From contig VXAA01005216.1 of assembly GCA_013399115.1 (NCBI GenBank), positions 106,390 through 170,389 of the forward strand: a stretch of 64,000 nt of DNA, given 5' to 3'. The stretch comes from Anseranas semipalmata (Eukaryota; Chordata; Aves; Anseriformes; Anseranatidae). The stretch's first letter is position 1; the number at the start of each line of letters is the position of its first letter. Below the pieces are notes generated by a model, which saw only the letters and a list, made by a program, of their open reading frames with translations, was not told the origin of the DNA and ran no database searches. A program made the translations under genes and the position numbers. This document shows, piece after piece, positions 38,781-49,134 of the stretch.

Positions 38781-39325
38781 ATGTCCTTCCAGGGGATTGT
38801 CAGTCAGTGATACAGATATAAGAATACCTCTTTCTCTACTTTTTTGATGATACTTTTGGCTATCTGACAGCTTTCCCATATTGCACCATTGTTTTGTCTT
38901 ATGGCTGCATGTGGGCAGAAATTATTGGCAAGTGAATGAGATGAATGAGAATTTGGGATCCAAAAGGTGACACAAATGTCATGAAGGAGTGAAGAGTGGA
39001 AGGGAGGAGGGAAGAAGAGGAGGAGGGACAGAGGAAGGAAGGAAATGCAACACTTTTGCCATTTGTTTTTAAGAAACAATTCATGTGCTTGCCACTGTAC
39101 AAGATAGAGTTGTGACAGCACCTTGCTCCAAGATGCTCTCAGTCTCGTTAGCTTATTGTGAGTAACATGCAGTGAGGCTGATTAGGTGAAAAGGAACTGG
39201 GAATAAAATGGATAACTGTGTGAAGACCTTGATTCTGAGCAGTTTCCTGTGGATAAATCAGAGGCTTTTCATTTACTCCCCTTTGAACTGATGTCTAATA
39301 CAGGCTGTCCTGCTTCCTGTGTTTT

Positions 39326-39400
39326 GGGTTTTTTTTTTGGTTTTTTTTTTTTTTTTTTGGTTTTTTTTTTGGTTTTTTTTTTTTTTTTGGTTTTGTTTCT
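39326..39400. repeat. Poly(T) array interrupted by GG
   Basis: Runs of T are broken by GG at 39339, 39359, 39371 and 39389, giving 20-, 12- and 18-base units. It is low-complexity sequence, or on the minus strand an A-rich tail of the CC(A)n type. Confidence 0.9.
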
Positions 39401-41553
39401 TTAGATCTAAAACTCTGTCACCTTAAGGGGAAAAGAAAGCCAAAGTTTCTATTTTAATTAGTCAGTGCTCTGTACAAGGAAGGTTGCCTAAGAACTTCCT
39501 ACAGCTATTTCTCAAAATGATGCTGCCCCACACCAACAAGTCCAGACTATTATTGTTCAGGAGATGGTATTATCACTTCAAGAAGCTTTGGCCCTCCAGA
39601 AAAAAAAAAAAAAGACTCCAGAGAGAGACTCAAGAGAAGAGCATAGCCAGAATATTGTATGGTCAGCTGTAATTGAGCTATCTTCATAAACTATTAATAC
39701 AGAAGGCCTCTCACACTCATTTTTGTACAATAACAGATCCGTCTGTGAGAAATGTGACTGGTGAGTAGGCACTAAGCCTATGATGTACTCTGTAAATGGT
39801 TGTTAATTAGAGAAAATCTGAAATGCTTCAATTTAGAAGGCAAAGATGGTTCCTGAAGCCTGCAATCAACTCTGTGAAATCTGTGTATCAGAAACCAGAA
39901 AGAGATAAAACTATAATTATGCATTTCAGCTGAGAAGGCTGAAAATATTTACTGATCCCATCTTCCCCCATTTTCTTCCAGAATCCCAGGAGAAATGGCC
40001 CCATTTAAAAAACTAAGAAAATTAAATAAGGTTGTAGCATGTTCTTAAACAGTGGTACCATTATATTGTGCTGATGAAAGTTAATATGCTTTAATACATT
40101 GCCAGCTGTGAAAATCTGTTCTCTGTACTTTTTTAAGGAAATGTTAGAGATAATGCATTGTACTATAGGATTACAGATTTGCTGTGAGGTTGCATAAGGA
40201 GAGCATAATTTCTTTCAGTTGTATCATGGTTCAGCTGGATGTTTAAAAAGGCTAGCCGTACTGTAAATGCTTCAGCTAGCTGTCTGCTCACTGAGCCTGT
40301 TACAGATATTCCTAACAAGGATCAATGAACAGAGGTTTTGATTGATTTTCTTTGTTTAGAGAATGCTGCTTGGTTTTTGTTATCATTCCTTTAGCTCTCT
40401 CCTGCAGAACAAAATTATCATGACAGTTGGTAAGTGCTGACACCACTGGTCCACCTTCTTAAAAGTATGCTTCCATCACAAACCACAAATTTGGCATGGG
40501 GATTGAATGATACTGGAAATGTTTTGGTCTCTAAGCAGGGTATTTCTAATATCAAGCCATTAATGACCACAAGAAAAACTGTTAAATATTTTATTTGTGA
40601 AATAGCATTTATTCCATTCTAAATGCACCAATATAGCCTCATTCCCAACAGGAGAATGCTGTCAGCATGACTGTAGATTCCCTGTTTTGTAATGGGTATT
40701 GGCTAGGTGCGTTTTACTGCTTCTTTTAGTCCTTAAACCCTGTTAATCAAGATAAAAATACATACAGACATGTGCAGAAGTCCTTACAAAGATCAAGAAA
40801 AATACTGTGCAATGCATGCAAAACCCTCCCTCTCAGTCTTCCGTACACTGCAGCGAGGGCCATTTCAAAAGCCCAGAGGATGCACCACAAGGATCCTTTA
40901 GCATTTGCTTGGGCTCCCTAAGCATGAATTAAGAAAATGCATTGTTAACTTCTAGCAAGGACTGTGTGTCACCGTACCATGACTGCTGCAGCAAAACATT
41001 GCTTAGGCAGGAGGCCATAGACAGTCATTATGAAGTTGCTTCATTCTTATGCCTCGGTACCTAGAGAAAACTGAATATTGATGAAACAGTATCAAAATCT
41101 CATGCTTATTAACTTCAAATCTGATTCTTCTTTAAGATATCATCAAAACTGGCAAAATTAGAAGCAGTGATCTTTCTTATTCTGCCGCAACCAGCAGCCA
41201 GGTCCCTCCCAGAGTGGAATGAGTGAAACGGGTTACGGGGGAAGCTGATGATTTCTTAACATTAATTGCTCAAGAAGATAAACAAGTTCATTATGATGCT
41301 GGACTAAGCTGGAGCTCTGCTAATCAATTTCCTCTTACTCATTTTACCCGTTACCTCCACCTTTTCTACCCTGGTCCTTTGTGTTTGAAGAAATATCTAC
41401 TGTCTAGAAGACAGAAGTGCCTAGAAAATAAGTAATTCCTCAGTCTTTTCCTCGTGGGAGTCTGTTTCCCTTACTTTCTCTTCATGCGTTCTGAGCGCAG
41501 CACTCCCACAGCAGCTTCTCTGCTGAGCCAGCAGCACCTCCAAACTGCATTGC

Positions 41554-41573
41554 TTTTTTTTTTCCTTTTTTTT
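41554..41573. repeat. Poly(T) tract with CC interruption
   Basis: Two T runs separated by CC. No element body was recognised next to it. Confidence 0.8.
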
Positions 41574-41930
41574 GCTCCCTTAATTACTCTGTAGAAAAGT
41601 AATCTAAGAAGCTTCATGGTGGGAGTCACTAGCTTCACCAGCCTTATTCGAGGTGGGAACTGTATGAGGAATGAGGCAACTCTGTATGCGTGGGGGACAG
41701 TGGGAGAAAGTCCACCAAAACAACTGATGATCATCCTACATCCATCTGTTTGCACAAGGACATATATGTGGACAGAAGTGTCTAAGCTGTCTGCAGATGA
41801 GCTAGCTCAGCTACTAGAAACAGTCTAACAGCAATATCCCAGAGGCCAGGCTGAGCTAAACAATCTCAGTGCAAGCCTATATCAACCACCTGAAACTCCT
41901 TGTGGACCTGGACCCTTCTCTCCCAGGATA

Positions 41931-41950
41931 TTCTATGATTCTATGATTCT
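41931..41950 (+). mobile_element. Probable CR1 3' tail remnant
   Basis: ATTCTATGATTCTATGATTC is the typical CR1 octamer tail in sense orientation. The sequence before it (GACCCTTCTCTCCCAGGAT) could be a decayed version of the CR1 terminus, but I cannot follow the element further upstream. Confidence 0.65.
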
Positions 41951-43097
41951 CCATGTTTTCAATTCTGCTCCCAAGGCTGGACAACCAGGCCCTTCACTGG
42001 ACCTTTGGTTCTTCTAGCCACAGAAAGCCGAAATACCAAGTTGAAAGTGTTTGGATTGTAGGATTACCCAATAAATTCAGGAGGCTATACGTAATTCCCT
42101 TTAAAATGCCTTCACCCTTCAAGCTATTTAATAAATAAGCAGTAGTTTTACACTCTTTGCTATCAACCAACACTTTCACAATAAACTACCATAGACTGAC
42201 TACAGAGTAAGATCAGTCTAAAGGCTATCAGACTTTTCTTTGGTCGAGTCTCTGGATATCTATCATACTGACCACAGGCCACTGTATTTGTTCTATTGGC
42301 TTGACAGGTCTTAGGGCTGACAGAGTAATGGACAGACGTGGCTTGGCAAATTGGTGTATGGGGTTATTCCACCACCACTTTAGGTCAACCTACCTGCAGG
42401 CCGCAAATTGAGATCTTCAATGTGATGATGGAAAGTCCTGCCTGGCACCTCACTGAAGCTGCGTGGTCCTGCCACATCACTGCCATTCTCATGGATGCGC
42501 ACTGCTGCACACTCGGGCATTTTTATTTTCCCCTGGCTTGGTTGAGTCTCAGCGAGATCCAGTTGGACTCCCCAGGGCAGGGAGGTGTCACACAACTCAT
42601 AGTGCCAGCACTGGAGAGGGCAGGGGACACAGTCAGGGTGGGTCAAGGCTGTACCTTCCCATGTCACCTCATTTTGGATCACTCCATCAGAGTGCTGGCA
42701 AACATCCTTGGGCCCTTTCTTTATATTTCCTTGGGTTTTCCCATGATGCCATTTGATTTTGGAAAGACTCTCTGTCTTAAAATTTGTGAAAACAATCAAT
42801 CAAAACTGCCTGCTGGCCATCTGATTGGAACTCCTATATGTTAGCATAAAGTTACTGTCATCTTATTCAAGGGCATGGTGTTCTAGCTGCTCCTAGATGA
42901 GCAGATAGACAAGATTCCTCCCTGGATTTACCACAGATTTCATTATGTATATTGTATTAATTAAGACATTGTTTAAATTATAGATTAGTTTCTCATTCCT
43001 GTTTACTGCATATTATGATGGTTAGTCAGCACTTGACATTTTTTTCTCTATCAGCCCCTGAGGGGTTTGTTCTGGCTTGTCCATACAGTACTATTAA

Positions 43098-43137
43098 TCA
43101 AAGTCTCTATCAAAGTTTAATCAAAGTCTAGTCAAAG
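43098..43137. promoter_or_regulatory. Cluster of four TCAAAG motifs
   Basis: TCAAAG occurs at 43098, 43110, 43121 and 43132, with steps of 12, 11 and 11 bases, close to one helical turn. Three copies read ATCAAAG, which fits the TCF/LEF core. It may be a phased binding cluster or simply a degenerate 11-mer tandem repeat; the surrounding bases (AGTCT/AGTTT) also repeat, which supports a tandem-duplication origin. Confidence 0.4.
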
Positions 43138-43140
43138 TTT

Positions 43141-45350
43141 TTTATTATATAAAGCTACAGTTCTTTATACAGACTGACAGTAGTGCAGAAGCAAAATGAG
43201 AAGTTTGGAACAATTTATAAATTCATCAAGTTTTGTTGAAGTTACCACACACTCACAGAGCTGCTGGATTCTGCTGAAACCGCATTTCCATGAAATCTCA
43301 CTGGCCAACCATTTTCCCATTTTCTACCAGCTCTGCTGGAAACACTGTTCATATGCTGATACAGCATACAAAAATCCACAGTGCCATCAAGGATCACTCT
43401 GCAGTCTTTCTACTCCAAACAGGTCACTGTTCCTGCCTGAGCTGAACAAGAGTTTTGGAGACTTGCTGGTAGTTTCAGACATGGCTGATAGGTCCTAGCT
43501 TTATCTGGCTGAAGGAAATTATGTGTTAGCTTGTTCATTATAAAATCCTCTGGCAAAACTCATCTTCATGCATTAGGAATTCAAACTCTTTTCACATCAG
43601 TGCAATAAACTGAAAGTCATTTAAGTCTTCATTTTTTTATTCATTTATTTATTTTTGTGAGAACAGCACTGTGCTTTACAAGGCTTTTCCTTTTTTCGTG
43701 ACCTTCACAGCAATTTTGGATTGCTCTGTAAAGTGCTGTGTACATTTGCAGTGCTGTTTAAATAGAAAAAAAAAAAAAGAATTCTGGTGGAAAATCTTAT
43801 ACAATTCAATGTATATTTGTATGGAAATAAGGTGCAGCTCTTGAGTTCTGGGCAAGCTGCCACCGCTTTTCTCTGTGCTGTCAAGGTTCTGCACCACTGC
43901 AATCCAGCACCCAGTCTTTCCAGAGAGAAAGAAAAGCAGAGCAAGCAATAGTCACAGAATCTGCCTGCAACTTGGCAAAACAGATTTTCAGTGACAAAGA
44001 TGAACAAATATGGTGTACTGTGGAGTAAATATGTCATCTGCAAATGACTTAAACTGATCTATATGTCCCCCCTGCAAATCTTAAAATGTTGTGTTGCACT
44101 CATTAGGGTAGAGCCATCATATTAGCACATCCGTGTTTCTGATAGGACAAGAGACGACTTCCTGAAGGCAATCATGTCATACAATCCATTTCATAACCTG
44201 ATTAGAATCTTAAAACTAGTTATATCCTTTGTCCTCAATATACCAGTTGGAAGTTTAATTCTCTGATTGATAGAGACCTGGTGCTGCTGTCCTGCCTTTT
44301 TAATTTCATCAGGGGTCTGTCCCTATTTATTCTTAAACTATCCCTATTTTTACACTTGTTCCCTATGGAAATGAGGTTTCTGTGATTATATAGTCCATTT
44401 CTGTCCTTCGGTCCTGACTTTAAACAACTTCTGAACCAATGGACTATTTCAATCAAATATAAAAGAACAGCAGACATCTCAATGATAATTATGCTACTTT
44501 AAATGTTGTGGGGAAAAAAAAAAANAACGGGAAAAGCAGGCAGACTTCAGCCATTATTCATTTTGTTCGGCACCAGCCAGTCCAAACATGCATCCTTCCA
44601 GACAAGCCATTGCACGGCTCTCCCCTACCCAGTGGGACTATTGTGATAGACAGACAGAATTAGGGAAAAGGAGACACTTGATAGGAAAGTCGTTCATCCT
44701 GCTGTTCATTCTCTCATCTCATGAGAGGTTCTGCATTCTCTTGATTATCTTCACAGGCTTTGCATTCGCCAGTTACAGTTCAAATTCTTCATTGGGGAAT
44801 AAGGGTGACCAAGACTGTACAGAGTATCCCAGATTGCATTTTGCCAGTACTCTCATATTTCTACCGGCAATATCTCCCTAGGTATGACCTAGAATTGTAA
44901 TTGCCTGTTCACTCAGACATTGCACTGGTTAATCCTAGTTATTTCATGATCCTTTAAAACACAAAGGCTCTTCTGGTGTCATGTCACTCTGATGAGGCTT
45001 CAATTACATTGAAAAAAAATTATTAGCAACTAAATATGTGTAATGCAATTTCATCTCTTTTTTATTTTTCTAGCCTGCAAGGTACTTCTGACTTTTTCAC
45101 ATATCACTTTCCTTTTCCACATTGATAATGTCTCCCTAAACCTTATAAGTATATTACTTTTTAAAACCAAGGTCAGCAAGAGAAATATTCAGACAAGATT
45201 GGTTCCAAGTGTAATCAGTACTGAACAAATTAATAGCAATCCTACTCCAGTCCAAGAGTTTTTCAATAGCATTTCAACAGAATCTTGCAGTGTCTTTTTT
45301 TAACTAGCTCCTTTACCTGCCTTTGCTATCTTCTACTAATCCCCATCTTC
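43141..45350. other. Unique intronic sequence, no gene
   Basis: Nothing recognised beyond a short A run and one N at 44525. The short open frames here have no family resemblance. Confidence 0.6.
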
Positions 45351-45399
45351 TCGCACTTTACCAGTACTTTCCTACCAGCATGGTAATCACTATTCTGCC

Positions 45400-46890
45400 A
45401 AAGTTTTGATAGATTAGATCTGCCACATTTTATTTGTCGAGATGGGAGTTATAAAAGAAAGATATCAAATTACCCTCCGCTCAGTGGCTTTCTTACGATC
45501 TACTTTTTTTGCAAATATGTTTACCTTCATATTCAATCAGTTTTTGCTTTAAAAGCTGCTCTAAAGCTATGATATTTTGTATTGAAGTTCTCATTATAGG
45601 TCAGTTTTAGCCCAGCATTTGTGTAATGCACCACATTTCCAGTCACATGTTACCAGTTTTGAATGGAGAGACTTACTTAAGATGCTTCTCACCAGAAACA
45701 GGATTTCATACACCAGTTCTTTTGGGATCCCAGAGCAGAGATTTTCTAGTTCCACTGAGTGACAACATAAAGCTTGGAATTCTGCTTCCATCTGCAGTAA
45801 CACAGATTAGCTTTCTGTTCTCTTTTCCTATTAGCTGGTTCTGTCTTTGATCCATTGTTTCAAGTGCCCTTATTGAAAATTGACCTATCAGGTATGGCAT
45901 TATTGCTGATCATCCTTTTTCCATTTCTATCTTGTTATCATCTTTGGGGTGGGTTTGCATACAGATAGAGACTTCTTCCAGAAGTTTTTCTTTTTGCAGA
46001 GTTTAAAACCTCCAAAAATTCTTCTGTGTTTTGCCTTAAAGAAAATCCAAGCCTCCTCCACAGAGAAGTCCCTGAAAAATTAATTTCTGCAGCCTTCACT
46101 CATTTCCTTAAATTTCTTATAGAGAGACTGACTTCAGATCTATTTTTGTTTATCTCTCCATTTTGTTTAAATTGAACCAACATTCATGTGGTACAATGCT
46201 ATTTTTTACAATTAGCTGTCCTACAACAACCTCAATACTTTCTATAACTAAGTTTAGAAAGAAGCATCTCTGCTTCCTGTCAGAAAATCTGTCAGTTGTC
46301 ACACTCCAGAATATCTGGGCTATCTTCAGTAACATTTGGTCTCCAGCATATATCTGAGAATTGAAGTCTCCCATAATGAGACAATTTTCTACAGAATTTC
46401 TCCCTGTAATAACGATTTGATCATCTCTATCCATATCCAAATTTAACTCTGGAATTCTACAGCAGACTCTAACAACTACCCCCCATCTTTCCCCAAAAGT
46501 AATTTTGATTGCAAACAGGATCTGTCTTATTGGCAATCCCCTTCTGAAACTTCAGTCTGCCTTTCCATTCCCACACACCACTTTTATTATTATTTCTGTC
46601 TTTTCTGAATACCAGCTTCCCTGTAGTACGTATGTCCAGGGAGTGATTGTGAGTCCATGATGTTTCTGTAACCCTGTAGTACTCTTTGTAACCCTATAGT
46701 ACTTTATGTACTGCAACCATGACTTTATTTCCTGTTCAATACCCAGATTCATTGCAACAATACTGATCTTATTCCTTACATTAACTGATTCAGTTTTGCA
46801 TGCGTTAGACACTAACCTTTCACTAATCACCTTTCACCTCACCTACCAGACCACAGCTCTCATTTGTCCTATTCATTCACATACGTATCT
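45400..46890 (-). mobile_element. Possible ancient degenerate LINE-like segment
   Basis: On the minus strand the frame at 46536-46150 reads 128 codons and contains MGDFN (residues 55-59, about 46360-46374), a motif typical of the apurinic-type endonuclease domain of non-LTR retrotransposons. Other runs in it look protein-like, such as WSVTTDRFSDRKQRCFFLNL. Further open segments lie on the same strand at 46830-46552 and at 45900-45594. I cannot assign a family, the reading is broken, and the limits given are approximate. The alternative is a chance open frame in an old non-coding repeat. Confidence 0.35.
46663..46702. repeat. Two-copy ~20 bp tandem repeat
   Basis: TTTCTGTAACCCTGTAGTAC is followed directly by a near copy (CTTTGTAACCCTATAGTACT). 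It is a local duplication inside the suspected old repeat. Confidence 0.85.
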
Positions 46891-48785
46891 GTAGTTCTAA
46901 TATATCAATACAACTTCATATGGAGAAGGCAATGTATGCAGTGTGGTATTGTCATAGCACATCTATAACAAACCCAGTGTACAGGACCTCAACCTCTGAA
47001 AATCAGCTAGAGAAGATACTAGTGAATATTTTTCTTCTTTCCATTTAAGTGCAGTAAAAATATTTCTCTAGCATCATCAGGAAAAAGAATGGATCTGCCT
47101 CCAACATTTTTTTCCAAATTTTATGTTCTGGTTACTCTCTTTCTTACTGAGATTATGCCTGTATCTTTATCCCAGGGATTCTGTTTAGTTCCTATTAAAC
47201 TATCACAAAAAGACCACAGAATCACATAACACTATATACACATATCAGTATGAGTTTGTGATATTATGCAGAAAATAACAGTTGTGGAGTTTTGCCACTT
47301 ATTACTCATTGTTAGCACTCAGTAAATCACAGGAAAAATGAAGAATATACTATTCTTCTGAATGAATGGCAGTAAGGCTTCATAACATGGCAGCATGAAA
47401 TCTGCATGTGTCATTTTATTAGAAAAAAGGTAATTAAAAACAACATTAGGAAGACTTAATGTAAGTTTTAGTGCTACTCTTTTCATTGCCTTTATTCTGT
47501 CAACGTTAGTCAAATTTGCAGACATACGTCTCCAGTTTAGTGTCACAATCTTATTGAAATGCCCCAAACAAACAGCTGATTACCAAAGATATTATGTGAG
47601 TACCTCCTTCACTAATTTTTTTTTTTAATTGTCATATTTTTAAAACTTGTGAGCCCAACTTCATGCACATAATTTGTAATAACCTTAAAGTATTATGCCA
47701 GCCTGAAGGGAAAGAAAGTCCCAAAGGCCCAAAATGGCATGATCACACTGGAGTTTGCCTTGACCTTTGTGGATCTTTGTGAAGCTCCACTCAGCATGCT
47801 GAGTTTCCCCTGAGGGGCAGCCCTGCCCTCCAGCACATCCCATCAGCTGTTCCACTCTGGTGGGTCCAGGCTTAAAGACCATTATAACACAGAGGTCTTA
47901 TGTTATGAAGAGAAATTCTTTGGGGGATAATTGGGAGGAATACCAAAAAAGAAAAAAAATCACTTTCATGTCATCTACAGGGTTTTAATTTTAATAGTGG
48001 TTCCACACAGCTGCTAAGATATACATAGTGGTAAAGACAGCCCAAGACGCAAAGTAGTGCATTCAGTTTCTGTAAGCGCGATATATTGCCTACACACTGA
48101 ATTTTATCTGTTAGGGAATGTCAGAAAGTTAGTGGCATATCCTTCTGCTCCCTTTATGTTGTGCTAAAAGTACATTTGCCAAGGAACAAATTTCTAGTTT
48201 CATGCTTTGGTTTACTATATTTTCTGTGACTGGTACTTTTGTTCATGGGTGGGAAAAAAAGTGAGGTATGCTTGGCACAGAAAAAGCTTTCCTGTGTTTA
48301 ATATAGCAGTGACAACTTTCAGGCGTGATTGTTTCTTACCGAAAGACAGCACAATACTGCAAAGATAAGAATTAACTTGAATTCTTCATCATGCAGTGGC
48401 CTTTAAAGCTTCAATCAAGGGGACAGTGGGCACATCTAGCTTTACTCTGAATACATACATCCAGCATTGTCTCAGCCATTTCCCTGCCAGTCCATGATAT
48501 CCCTCCCCCTTATTCATCTTGTACATTTCGGCCTACCTGCAAAATTGCTCTTTTTGCCAAAATTTATGAGAAGAGTAATTCTTTCTGTTGCGAGTGATTT
48601 TAGCTAAAAGTTCCATGTCAAAGTGGGAATGCATGTACTAAAATGTGTCTTGTATGATGTTCAAGTTTAGATGTATAAAGGATATAATAGAGGTGATGAA
48701 GTCACCTATGGAAATTAGTATCCATAAATTATTTTATGGGTATTGGTATTTTTTCAGTTGTGTGTACACTAGGTGAATAATGGAC

Positions 48786-48813
48786 TGCTCAGAGTTTTGT
48801 GCTCAGAGTTTTG
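48786..48813. repeat. Exact 14-bp tandem duplication
   Basis: TGCTCAGAGTTTTG occurs twice head to tail with no mismatch, which suggests a recent slippage or small duplication event. Confidence 0.95.
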
Positions 48814-49115
48814 CAAGTATTAATGAGTAATAACCTGTGCAAAAGTGAGACTCAGACAAAGGGCCCAGTCTGGCCCAGGAGGGTCACCCTGTGGGAGCCT
48901 TCTCATAGGAGTCAGGGGGACGGCTTTCAGGAATAAAGACTACTCACTGGACTGGGGTTTACAAGACTATTATTTCACAAAAAGTTATTAAATAGCTGTC
49001 TTTTGTGTTAGGCTTGACAGTATACCCAACCTAATGGGGATAAAATCCCATTAAATATTTTTTATTAGTTTTTTGTTTCCCTAACTAAATTATAATGACA
49101 ATAGATTTCAAATCC

Positions 49116-49134
49116 TTTTTTTTTTTTTTTTTTT
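49116..49134. repeat. Poly(T) tract
   Basis: Nineteen consecutive T. Low complexity. Confidence 0.9.

Larger units (their letters stand above)
37847..38785. repeat. 5-bp target-site duplication (ATGTC) flanking an LTR
   Basis: ATGTC occurs at 37847-37851, immediately before the LTR's first TG, and again at 38781-38785 immediately after its last base. An exact pair at both ends fixes the insertion boundaries. A 5-bp duplication is the size usual for ERVL-type and some other retroviral integrases. Confidence 0.88.
38786..43090. other. Unique intronic sequence, no gene
   Basis: No exon recognised. It contains a T-rich GG-interrupted array at 39326-39400, a poly(T) region at 41554-41573 and a small CR1-like tail at 41931-41950. 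Overlapping open frames at 42338-42844 (+) and 42380-42799 (-) are long for this background but match nothing I know. Confidence 0.62.

Noticed and set aside
38064..38879. Several 127-194 codon frames on both strands around 38.1-38.9 kb
   Set aside because: They span the N run and the GC-rich solo LTR. LTR sequence does not code, and the length comes from N and low stop density.
42725..42760. GGTTTTCCCATGATGCC recalls a Tc1/mariner-like word
   Set aside because: Only one short word matches. No terminal inverted repeats or transposase blocks were seen.
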